Origin: CAZEMR01 sp964513465 | GTDB lineage: Bacteria; Bacteroidota; Ignavibacteria; Kapaibacteriales; UBA2268 | DNA: 15,802 nucleotides | Direction: 5' to 3' | Assembly: GCA_964513465.1 (NCBI GenBank) | Contig: CAZEMR010000068.1 | Coordinates: forward strand, 1 to 15,802 | Part shown: positions 7,546-15,512 of the stretch, in pieces | How positions within the stretch are numbered: position 1 is the stretch's first letter | Layout of the letters: every line of letters begins with the position of its first letter | Position numbers and translations under genes: made by a program | Notes under the pieces: model-generated | The model's input: only the letters and a program-made list of their open reading frames with translations | Told to the model about the DNA's origin: nothing | Database searches by the model: none

Positions 7546-7620
7546 CGCCTCCGCAGGAATTACTTTTTCGCCCAATTATTCTTAATTTGCAAATATTATT
7601 ATTCAAATTTCCGGTGAATC

Positions 7621-8916
7621 GTGAATTTACTTTCGATTGTATATAATGCTCTGGGCATACCCGCGCTCGAGGTCGCCCGTTCAGTCGTCAAGCCATTCAA
7701 CGCAAAGCTGCGCGAGCGGGAAAGCCTTTGGGAAGACACCGTCGAATCGCTCGAACATCTCCCCGCCGGACGTCCCCGGCTATGGGTACATGCCGCTTCG
7801 ATGGGCGAATTCGAACAGGCCAAGCCGGTAATCGAGCGGGTTAAGAATCGAATGCCGGATTTGCTCGTTATCTGCTCATTTTATTCGCCGTCCGGGATGA
7901 ACACCCAGCGGAATTATCCTCAGGCCGACGGGCTGGTTTATATGCCGTTCGACCGGCGCAGCGACGCGATGTTTTTTATTAAATCCATTGCCCCGGACGC
8001 AGCGGTTTTCGTGCGCTACGAGATATGGCGCAATCATCTGGAGCTTATGAAAAAGCTCGGCATCCCGTCGATGCTGATCGACGCCACGCGGCCGGGATCT
8101 GCTGCATTCGAGAGCTTTGCGCCGGCACGGGCCTTTTTGCGGTCGTCGCTCAATTTCTTTGACAATATATATACTGTCGGACCGGAGCATACGGCATATT
8201 TCGAACGGCTCGGCGTCCGATCGCCTGTCCAGACGCTTTCGGATACTCGGGCCGACCGGATTGCCGATAAGGTCGGCGAGGCGCGGAGCAATCCGCTCGT
8301 GCCTGAGTCGCTGTTCGCCGGAGAGTTCTGCCTGGTTGCCGGCAGCGTCTGGCCGCCGGATGAGGAAATTCTGATCCCCGCAATTAATAAAATCAATGTG
8401 GATAAATTAAAAATCCGCGCGATATTCGTGCCCCACGAACCGACAGAAAAGCATATCAAAGAGCTTCGGCAAAAGCTCGGCGGCGGCGTGCTGCTGAGTC
8501 AATTGATCGAACAGGCAGGGCTTGGCGAAAAGAATGCGGAAATACTTTTGGAAGATAATCATATAATCGTGGACAGCATCGGTAAGCTATTGAAATTATA
8601 CGCACATGCGGATGCGGCATATATCGGCGGCGCATTCGGCGACGGTGTGCACAGCGTCACAGAGCCCGCGGGCTATGGCGTTCCGTTGGCGGCAGGGCCA
8701 TCGATAGAAAACTCACCGGACGCCCCCGCGATCGAAAAGCTGGGCGCGCTGACACGGCTGCGTACGGCAGACGACGCATGGCGCTGGCTGAATGAAATGA
8801 TTAATGATCGGGAAAAAGCGGAAACCCGCGGCCGGATTGCGGGCGAATACGTAACCGCCGCCCTCGGCGCAAGCGATATCATTGCTGAGAAAATACTTCG
8901 AATTTTAAATAAATAA
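7621..8916 (+). CDS. waaA: 3-deoxy-D-manno-octulosonic acid (Kdo) transferase
   Basis: This is a 431-aa GT30 glycosyltransferase that attaches Kdo from CMP-Kdo to the lipid A precursor at the inner membrane, the first step of lipopolysaccharide core assembly. Visible blocks are a hydrophobic N-terminus (MNLLSIVYNALGIPALEVA) as membrane anchor, RERESLWE (31-38) in the acceptor-side region, WVHAASMGEFEQAKPVIE (55-72), RYEIWRNHL, DTRADRI (208-214), GSVWPPDEE (241-249) and GGAFGDGVHSVTEPAGYG from about 336, followed by the PLAAGP sugar-nucleotide site. The start is GTG at 7621: an in-frame TGA (7615-7617) closes the frame just upstream and no ATG lies nearby. Length is normal. Its TAA directly abuts the stop of the convergent HDOD gene. 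Confidence 0.93.
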   Translation: MNLLSIVYNALGIPALEVARSVVKPFNAKLRERESLWEDTVESLEHLPAGRPRLWVHAASMGEFEQAKPVIERVKNRMPDLLVICSFYSPSGMNTQRNYPQADGLVYMPFDRRSDAMFFIKSIAPDAAVFVRYEIWRNHLELMKKLGIPSMLIDATRPGSAAFESFAPARAFLRSSLNFFDNIYTVGPEHTAYFERLGVRSPVQTLSDTRADRIADKVGEARSNPLVPESLFAGEFCLVAGSVWPPDEEILIPAINKINVDKLKIRAIFVPHEPTEKHIKELRQKLGGGVLLSQLIEQAGLGEKNAEILLEDNHIIVDSIGKLLKLYAHADAAYIGGAFGDGVHSVTEPAGYGVPLAAGPSIENSPDAPAIEKLGALTRLRTADDAWRWLNEMINDREKAETRGRIAGEYVTAALGASDIIAEKILRILNK

Positions 8917-9798
8917 TTACTCTGCTTCGGATACCAGCAGATTGAGGAATACCGACGAGCGCCGGAATTCCGATTCGAGCTCGAAGGTAAACACCTCGAC
9001 GTCGAGGTCCTTCAGATCGGGATAAGAATTAGTAAGCACATGCCAGGCAACTTCGTCCTCTACGTCGAGCGTTTTGATCCCCTCATAGAAATCAGCGCCC
9101 CACATTTCGCACATCAGGTCGGCCAGCCGCACGCAAGCGACCAGCTCTTTGTGATTCTCGGATTCATGCGGTTTATCGTGGTGCTGGATAATAGCGGTAA
9201 GCTCCGATGGCAGCTTCCACAGCCGGGCGATTTCCGAGCCTACCTCGACATGGGTAGCGCCGAATACTTCGCGCTCGGCCTCGTCGTCGAGCATTCCGTT
9301 GTTTTCGATTAATTCGACTACCTGCTTATATTTAACCGAATCGTACTGCAGCATTGCAAGCTTGCCGATGTCGTGAATCAGCCCGCCGATGAATTCATTC
9401 TCCTTGAAGTAGCGGTTGATTTTGCGGGCGACTGATTTGGCGACCATACCGGTGCAGGACGAATGCCACCAGAATTTCTCCATCAGATCGGCGGCCTGCT
9501 TCTGGCTGCTGAGCAGGAATTTCGAGAAAATCGACACCCCCAGCACAATATTGGTCAGTCGGCTGAGGCCGAGCGTAATAATCGCCTGGTGGATGGAATT
9601 AATCTCGGTGCGGGTGGCATAAAGCGGAGAATTGGCCACCCGGAGCAGCTTCAGAGTAAGCGAGGCATCCGCTTCGATCACCTTGGCGATATCGCGTATA
9701 TTAATATTGTCGTCTTCCAGAAGTTTGAGCACCCGCGCCGCAATTGGCGGCAGAGTGGCAAATTCCTGAGTCTCTATTAGTGTTTCGATTAAATTCAT
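8917..9798 (-). CDS. HDOD domain signalling protein
   Basis: This is a 293-aa cytoplasmic protein, mostly one HDOD domain. TLPPIAARVLKLLED (15-29), EADASLTLKLLRVANSPLY (42-60) and INSIHQAIITLGLSRLTNIV (66-85) are the family's N-terminal signature. The HD-like half keeps H112, H142-D143 in GLIHDIGKLAML (139-150), H183 and H206-H207, a fuller metal-ligand set than in many HDOD proteins. HDOD proteins act in bacterial signal transduction, often with receiver, GGDEF or kinase partners; a phosphodiesterase activity is not established for the family. The last 80 residues form an extra C-terminal region rich in acidic residues. It is the third gene of the minus-strand block with the two PPDK-N proteins, 125 bases after the second. 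No terminator is seen in that gap, so co-transcription is possible. Confidence 0.88.
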   Translation of the reverse strand: MNLIETLIETQEFATLPPIAARVLKLLEDDNINIRDIAKVIEADASLTLKLLRVANSPLYATRTEINSIHQAIITLGLSRLTNIVLGVSIFSKFLLSSQKQAADLMEKFWWHSSCTGMVAKSVARKINRYFKENEFIGGLIHDIGKLAMLQYDSVKYKQVVELIENNGMLDDEAEREVFGATHVEVGSEIARLWKLPSELTAIIQHHDKPHESENHKELVACVRLADLMCEMWGADFYEGIKTLDVEDEVAWHVLTNSYPDLKDLDVEVFTFELESEFRRSSVFLNLLVSEAE

Positions 9799-9923
9799 AA
9801 ATCAATCTGTTTTTATTCGGCTTATCGAAATAATTTAAAATCACATATAAATTTACGAACAATAAGCATAAATTAAAAGCCAATTTTCAATTAAGAAGCA
9901 ATTATCGTTCCATAAGGGGCGTT

Positions 9924-12260
9924 CTATTGCATGTTGCCGACCACTCCGATGGCGCGTCCGCTCTCGCCGTCCATGTATACCGTAAGCCGCGATTCGGGCG
10001 ATATATCGGTAGTACGTATCACTTTGATAGTGCTTTCGAATTTTTCGGAATCGGAAATTAATTCTTTCAGATAATTCCGATTATTTTTAAAAAATAATTC
10101 ATTGAAAAAATTCCCTTTGCGCTCGGGATACATCGGCAGATATTTTATATTCGCCTCGACCAGGTCCTGGAAGAAATGGGTTCCGAATGATAATTCGGGC
10201 ACATAGCCTTCCTTTTCTTCGGCAACTTCCATCAGCAGCGCGCAATTATTTATATCGCTGTAAATCACCGGCACTCCAAGCTTTATGTCGCCTTTGCTGC
10301 CCCAGCGTCCGGGGCCGATGAGTATGAATTTCCGGCGCGGCAGCTCGCGGTTGAGCCGCCCGACGATGCGGCCGGTTTCGTACATATCCTCGATGGTCGG
10401 GAATTCGGCGTATTTGGTGCCATCGACGTAAACGAGGTACTCGATGTCCTCGACAAGTCCATTGCTTACATATTTATCCGCCGAGAAAATTATGTCGTGC
10501 TGCAGAATATCGCCGGGGATTTCTACTCGCGAATCCTTGCCGTAGTGGCTCTGGGGACGGCATTGCAGCAGGTAGAGCCTCTGGCCGTCCGAGGCAAATT
10601 CGACATCGACCGGGCCGCCGAATGCATCGGTGAGCTCTTTGAGTATTTCGCGTAATTGTTTGATAAATGTAGTATTTTCGACCAGGGCATCGAATGTGAC
10701 CACGAGGTCTTCCTTGCCGAATTCCGCAAGCGAGCTGACGGGATTGACCAGCATTCCGGTGCGATTGAAGGAGACAATTTTCTCCAGGCCGGGGAAATAC
10801 CCGCCTGATTCGCGCATAAGCTCCTTGAATGTAATTGTTTCGAAATGCTGGGTATCGAGATTGATTACATCCACATAATGCTGCGAGTAATTGATCATGT
10901 CGTCCAGCGATGTATTCACCTTGAGGCCGGGCTGGCCGGGTGATACGAGCCGCGGATAGTCGTTGATTGTGCGGTCGACCGCGCGGGTGCCAAGCCCGCA
11001 GACCAGGCGAACGACTCCGTCATCCCGGCGGATGCGGCTAGACCATCTGAACTCGTTATTGCTGAAGGCTACTCCGGCATAGCTGGGCATGAAGTATTTG
11101 CCGATGCTATTGCCAACAACTTCCTGAATCAATATGGCCATTTCCTCGCGGAAGTCGATCAGGCCGCGTTCCTTGCGGTATTCGATCGGGTCGGGGCCGA
11201 ATGTGGAGGCATAAACTTCGGCTATTGCATTGCAGAGCGCCGCCATTCGCTCCTCCTTGGTGCCTGTGTTGGCCAGAAAGAGGCTCTTGTATTTGCCGCT
11301 GAAGGATGCCTCGAAGCTGTCCTCGAGCAGACTTGACGAGCGGATTACGATCGGGTTGCCCTCGAGTTCGTCGAGTATCATGCTCAGCGAGCTGAGGGTT
11401 TCGATCGGGAAATGCGATGTCTTAAATATATATTCCACAAATGGATACTCGCTTGCAATTTCTTCCTGGCTTAGGTATTTGCTGAATACGAAATCCTCGA
11501 TTGCGTTGTAGTGCACAAATTCGAGAAGCCCGTCGGAGGTCAGAAACCAGCTTTTCGGTGTATAGAAATTCTCGAGATATGGATTCTCCTGCTTGCGCTG
11601 CAGCAGTATCTGGGTGGCGAGTATCATGCCTGCTGATTTGCCGCCGAGCTTGCCGTTGCCGTTCGGCGGGCCGATAATGCGGTCGAGCAGCTGCTCTATC
11701 GAGGTCAGCGTTATAAAATTTTTGGCAATATTCAGATAGCTGAGGCTTTCCGAGAGGAATCGCTGAATCAGCGATACGCGCAGGCCGATCTTCTCGTTGT
11801 CCGACAGCAGCAGGTAGTGCCCCGACAGCCTGAAATATTTCTTGAGGGCCTCGATTACCTCGTAAAGCGGTGCGTGGCGTTTTTCGAGCACGTTGGAGAT
11901 GGTGCTGAATTGCTCCTGGCGCTGCCAGCGATTCAGCAGATAAGTGATTTCGTCATCCGGTAGATACTGGTCGGCGATTGCGAAGACATCGGTGATGATA
12001 TCCTGCGCCACGAAGGGCATACCGCGGGGCCGTGGCCGATTGGCATCGGTCAGCAGAGTCGCATCGGCATCGGCATAGCCGGGGTCGAGCTCTTCCATAA
12101 ACACATGGATTTCCTCGACGTTCATTCGCCCGAGATGAATTATCATTTTGCGGCAGATACGATAAACCACTGTCTGGTCCTGGAACATCAGATTGCCCAG
12201 AATTATCTGCCACTCCGGTTTGCTGGGGTATCTCCTGTCTTTGCTTTTATCAATTTTCAT
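9924..12260 (-). CDS. PPDK-N (PEP/pyruvate-binding, ATP-grasp) protein with GPGRWGS C-terminal region
   Basis: This encodes 778 aa from the ATG at 12260. The frame stays open to 12287, but this ATG makes the classic four-base ATGA overlap with the upstream gene and has GGGG in its leader. Residues 1-200 are a helical N-terminal region of unknown function. The PPDK N-terminal ATP-grasp domain spans about 200-571: GKLGGKSAGM (K208), NPIVIRSSSLLEDSF (R307), LIQEVVG (377-383) and VDVEFASDGQRLYLLQCRP (E554, Q566, R568). The usual ATP-binding and catalytic residues are therefore kept. No swivelling phosphohistidine domain or PEP/pyruvate TIM barrel follows. The protein ends instead in about 200 residues with FILIGPGRWGS (645-655) and GTHFFQDL (693-700), shared with the neighbouring larger paralogue. 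It is not a complete PEP synthase or PPDK, and its substrate is unknown. Confidence 0.86.
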   Translation of the reverse strand: MKIDKSKDRRYPSKPEWQIILGNLMFQDQTVVYRICRKMIIHLGRMNVEEIHVFMEELDPGYADADATLLTDANRPRPRGMPFVAQDIITDVFAIADQYLPDDEITYLLNRWQRQEQFSTISNVLEKRHAPLYEVIEALKKYFRLSGHYLLLSDNEKIGLRVSLIQRFLSESLSYLNIAKNFITLTSIEQLLDRIIGPPNGNGKLGGKSAGMILATQILLQRKQENPYLENFYTPKSWFLTSDGLLEFVHYNAIEDFVFSKYLSQEEIASEYPFVEYIFKTSHFPIETLSSLSMILDELEGNPIVIRSSSLLEDSFEASFSGKYKSLFLANTGTKEERMAALCNAIAEVYASTFGPDPIEYRKERGLIDFREEMAILIQEVVGNSIGKYFMPSYAGVAFSNNEFRWSSRIRRDDGVVRLVCGLGTRAVDRTINDYPRLVSPGQPGLKVNTSLDDMINYSQHYVDVINLDTQHFETITFKELMRESGGYFPGLEKIVSFNRTGMLVNPVSSLAEFGKEDLVVTFDALVENTTFIKQLREILKELTDAFGGPVDVEFASDGQRLYLLQCRPQSHYGKDSRVEIPGDILQHDIIFSADKYVSNGLVEDIEYLVYVDGTKYAEFPTIEDMYETGRIVGRLNRELPRRKFILIGPGRWGSKGDIKLGVPVIYSDINNCALLMEVAEEKEGYVPELSFGTHFFQDLVEANIKYLPMYPERKGNFFNELFFKNNRNYLKELISDSEKFESTIKVIRTTDISPESRLTVYMDGESGRAIGVVGNMQ

Positions 12261-15259
12261 GACGCATCCCCTTTCAGCACAACGCATTGCCCGGTCTGTC
12301 CGTCCACTTTTATTTCAATAGGATTTTCAGTACGCACCAGTTTCAGAAATTCCGATTCGTACTCGGTAGGCTGGCTGTTGATCCAGCGCCAGTCTATGTC
12401 TTTCTCGTGGTCGTAGCGCTCCATAGTTATATATGCAATTTTAAACGATGTCATATTATGAAAGAAATGCGACCCTTGCGAAGGATCGACCGACATATGC
12501 GGCATTTGGGTTTCGACAATTACCTGCGCTCCTGATATATACGAAAATTGCACGGGAATTCCCAGCCATGGATCCGATGACCCCCAGCGGCCTGGCCCGA
12601 TCAGCAGATAATTCTTTTTTTCCTTTAGCAATTTTAAATTAATACGATTTATTTCTTCGCCAATCTGGCGGGTTTTGGCTGCATTGAAATTTTCGTATTT
12701 GACGAACAGTATATAATCCAGCTCGTACAATCCATTGCCCAGCGCTGATTTGGAATGTAGTATTATGCGGCCGTTTTCGAGCTGACCGAGGTCGATATCG
12801 ATATTCGATTCGGGCTTGACCATTGGCCGCACCTGCAGGAAGCCGAACTTTGCCGGCAGCGGGCGGTCGCGGCCGAGTATTACGGCAAATTCGATTTCTG
12901 CGGGAGAATTCATTGCCACTTCGCTCATTTTCAGTAATAATTGCAGTATCTGATTGAGCGGAACGACGCCCGACTTTAGTATTGGTGCAAAGTTTAGTAT
13001 GCGCGGGCCTTTGCGGGTAATCCCCTCGTAGATCATATCATTATCGGCGGAATATGTCGATGCCAGGAAATTCAGCATTTCGTGCTGCTCGGCTTTCTGG
13101 ATGCTGAGCTGCTCGAGGTGCTGGTCTTCGTGTGGATTTTTGCGAATGATGTCCGACTGCATGTCCAGCGCCCAGAATTTTGTCTGCGATTTGTCGAACA
13201 GGTCTTTGCGGCTGCCGAATTGCGGATATACATTCGGATACTCGGGCGAGTACTGCAGGCTGACCCCGCCATCGACGATGGTTTTGCCCAGGCCCAGCGC
13301 GAGATTGACCACACCGTCCTTTGGCTTGGCCTTGCCGAATGGATAGTAATTATATGATTTGGCAACTCCGGAAAAATGCGGATAATAATAATTCCCGCGA
13401 AAAGCGCCGACGACCTCCTGCAGGATTACGCCCATTTTTTCCTCTTCGATGCGGTTGCCTGTGGCCTCGATATAATTTTTAGCATTCCGGAAAAATGTGG
13501 AGGCATATACGTATTTAATCGCCTGCACCAGATTATGGAACCGTACCTGCAGATTGTTGTTGCTATTGGGGATCATAACCGTTGCATAAATCCCCGCAAA
13601 TGGCTGGTATACGGCATCTTCCAATAGACTGGAGCTGCGCACGGCAATCGGAAAACGAGCGTGGTTGAGTATCTCACGCAGATCGCCCAGCACCGTCGGC
13701 GGCAGATCGGCCCGCAGAAATTCGCGGACTATCTGTTCGTCGGGCATGTTCTGCACAGCGGTGCGATAGAGGTCATTATTTTCCATGAATTGGGTAAATA
13801 CATCGGTGCCCAGCACAATTGTGCGCGGAATGCTTATCTCGACGCCGGGGAAGTGATCTCCCGATAAGTAATTCTTCAGAATTTTGTCGATAAACGCAAG
13901 GCCGCGGGCTTTTCCGCCGAGCGAGCCCTCGCCGATCATCTGGAATATATGGCTCGAATCGTACTCATTGCGCGAAAATACGGTAATTACGCCCCGCCGC
14001 TCCGATCTCATCTGCTCGGAGAGGGTGGCCACGAGATATTTGCGCAGCTCATCGGCATTGTCGAACTGGCTGATATGCACCGGGCGAATGCGATAGGCCA
14101 GCTCGAATTGCGTGCGGGCAATCAGCCAGTGCGAGAAATGATTCTGCCGGGCGTGATAGAGCAGCGATTCGACGGGGATATATTTAATATTATCGCGCAG
14201 CTCGCGAAGATTCTTCGCCGATTTGATCTTCCGGCCGTCTGGCATTCGAAAGATAAAATCGCCGAACCCGAAATTTTTCTTCATGAACTCGCGCAGTTCT
14301 ATAAGCAGTGTGCGCGAATTTTTATCGAGAAATGCAACGTCGTATTTTTCGGCAATATCTTTCTGCTCGATCTGTGAAGTTTGCAGAAGGATTGGCAATT
14401 TGTCCAGATTGCGACGGGTTTCTTCGATCAGCCGGACTCCTGCTCTGGGGTCCTGACGTCCGCCGATGTCGAATTTCATATCGGTAATCACCCCAAGCAG
14501 CGAATCTCGGTAGGTTTCGATAAACTCTTTTGCTTCTTCGTAGTTGCGGGCATGAAGTATCTTCGGGCGGGCGCGCTGGCGCAGCAGCTTCTCGGCGGAA
14601 TTGCGGCCCTCTTCGATAAGCTTCTGGGACTGCTTCATCACCTCCGTATATATTAGCGGCAGATATGCCGAGTAGAACGTAGGCGAATCCTCGACCAGCA
14701 CGATGGTGGTAACTCCGTGGTCGAGGCAGTCGTGCGGGGCATTTCGGACGTCCTCGAACTGCTTGATTATTGCGAGAAATATCTTGCGGTCGCCGCTCCA
14801 GATGAATATCTTGTCGATTGCATCGAGTCGGCCATGGCGAATCTGAGTCTCGAGTTCGCGGCTGTGCGAGGCGAGCAGCACCAGCGGCAGTCCGGGGTAT
14901 TCGGATTTGATTTCCTCAGCAAATTCCGGGAGCTCCATATCGCCGAGCCGGAGGGTGACGATTACGAGGTCGAATTCATCCTCTTCGAGCATTTTGCGGG
15001 CGCTCTCGCCCGAAAACGCGCGGGTTATGTGCGGCGCGTAATATAAATTGAGCTCGAGGTACTCGTTGAACAGCGCCTCCTGCAGATGGCCGTCGTCCAC
15101 AATAGTATAGTAGTCATAAAAGCTGCAGACCAGCAAAATTTTTTCAATACGGAATTTCATCAGGTCTTTGAATTCCAGCCTGTTACCATTACCGCCGGCA
15201 GGCACAAAGCCATTGGATTCGAGCACTTCCAAAAGTTCGTCGTTGGGCAGGGTCTTCAT
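12257..15259 (-). CDS. Tandem-receiver PPDK-N (ATP-grasp) fusion protein
   Basis: This encodes 1000 aa from the ATG at 15259; a TTG at 15274 would add five residues. Residues about 38-168 form a receiver-like domain that is degenerate: the phospho-Asp position in FDLVIVTLRLGDM is Thr102 and no switch lysine is evident. Residues about 184-335 form a second receiver with acidic pair E190-D191 (VLVEDSP), phosphoacceptor D260 (VITDMKFD), T294/S295 and K313 (FLDKNS), so it looks functional. A linker carries HARQNHFSHWLIARTQFELA (369-388). The PPDK-N ATP-grasp domain follows: GSLGGKARGLA (K450), PIAVRSSSLLED (R541), ILQEVVG and AEIEFAVIL through FLQVRPM (E790, Q809, R811). The C-terminus carries LLIGPGRWGSSDPWLG (885-900) and GSHFF (929-933). 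There is no phosphohistidine or PEP-barrel domain. It probably couples an upstream kinase to an ATP-dependent reaction. Confidence 0.87.
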   Translation of the reverse strand: MKTLPNDELLEVLESNGFVPAGGNGNRLEFKDLMKFRIEKILLVCSFYDYYTIVDDGHLQEALFNEYLELNLYYAPHITRAFSGESARKMLEEDEFDLVIVTLRLGDMELPEFAEEIKSEYPGLPLVLLASHSRELETQIRHGRLDAIDKIFIWSGDRKIFLAIIKQFEDVRNAPHDCLDHGVTTIVLVEDSPTFYSAYLPLIYTEVMKQSQKLIEEGRNSAEKLLRQRARPKILHARNYEEAKEFIETYRDSLLGVITDMKFDIGGRQDPRAGVRLIEETRRNLDKLPILLQTSQIEQKDIAEKYDVAFLDKNSRTLLIELREFMKKNFGFGDFIFRMPDGRKIKSAKNLRELRDNIKYIPVESLLYHARQNHFSHWLIARTQFELAYRIRPVHISQFDNADELRKYLVATLSEQMRSERRGVITVFSRNEYDSSHIFQMIGEGSLGGKARGLAFIDKILKNYLSGDHFPGVEISIPRTIVLGTDVFTQFMENNDLYRTAVQNMPDEQIVREFLRADLPPTVLGDLREILNHARFPIAVRSSSLLEDAVYQPFAGIYATVMIPNSNNNLQVRFHNLVQAIKYVYASTFFRNAKNYIEATGNRIEEEKMGVILQEVVGAFRGNYYYPHFSGVAKSYNYYPFGKAKPKDGVVNLALGLGKTIVDGGVSLQYSPEYPNVYPQFGSRKDLFDKSQTKFWALDMQSDIIRKNPHEDQHLEQLSIQKAEQHEMLNFLASTYSADNDMIYEGITRKGPRILNFAPILKSGVVPLNQILQLLLKMSEVAMNSPAEIEFAVILGRDRPLPAKFGFLQVRPMVKPESNIDIDLGQLENGRIILHSKSALGNGLYELDYILFVKYENFNAAKTRQIGEEINRINLKLLKEKKNYLLIGPGRWGSSDPWLGIPVQFSYISGAQVIVETQMPHMSVDPSQGSHFFHNMTSFKIAYITMERYDHEKDIDWRWINSQPTEYESEFLKLVRTENPIEIKVDGQTGQCVVLKGDAS

Positions 15260-15376
15260 ATGGGTTTTGCTCAAAAAAAGAGAAATTCAGTCAGGAAATT
15301 ATCGATATTAAGATAAACACTTATTTCAATAATAAAAAATAAATATTTCGGAATGAACCCGAAAAGCTGCGTTATG

Positions 15377-15399
15377 TGGGATATTTGTTAAATTTCCCA
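15377..15399. promoter_or_regulatory. Inverted repeat between the divergent REC-PPDK-N and lipoprotein genes
   Basis: The arms TGGGATATTT (15377-15386) and AAATTTCCCA (15390-15399) pair at nine of ten positions around GTT. The repeat sits in the 253-base A/T-rich gap (15260-15512), about 118 bases before the receiver-PPDK-N start and 114 bases before the lipoprotein start. The central position suggests an operator serving one or both promoters. GATATTTG within it is one base off the Bacteroidota -7 consensus TAnnTTTG. No poly-T run follows directly, so it is a poor terminator. Otherwise the gap shows only A/T-rich leader sequence. Confidence 0.4.
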
Positions 15400-15512
15400 T
15401 TGATTTATGAAAATATCACAATACAATATTATTTGCAATATACATTCTTTTTATATATATTACTCCGCATTCTCTTTTCAAATCATTTTTTCAGAACTAC
15501 TCAGATGCCCCC

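Noticed and set aside
12261..12287. Nine-residue upstream extension of the smaller PPDK-N protein
   Set aside because: The ATG at 12260 gives a four-base ATGA overlap with the preceding gene and a better-placed G-rich leader.
9924..15259. Annotation of either large protein as phosphoenolpyruvate synthase or PPDK
   Set aside because: The catalytic phosphohistidine domain and the PEP/pyruvate barrel are absent, so the complete reaction cannot be assigned.
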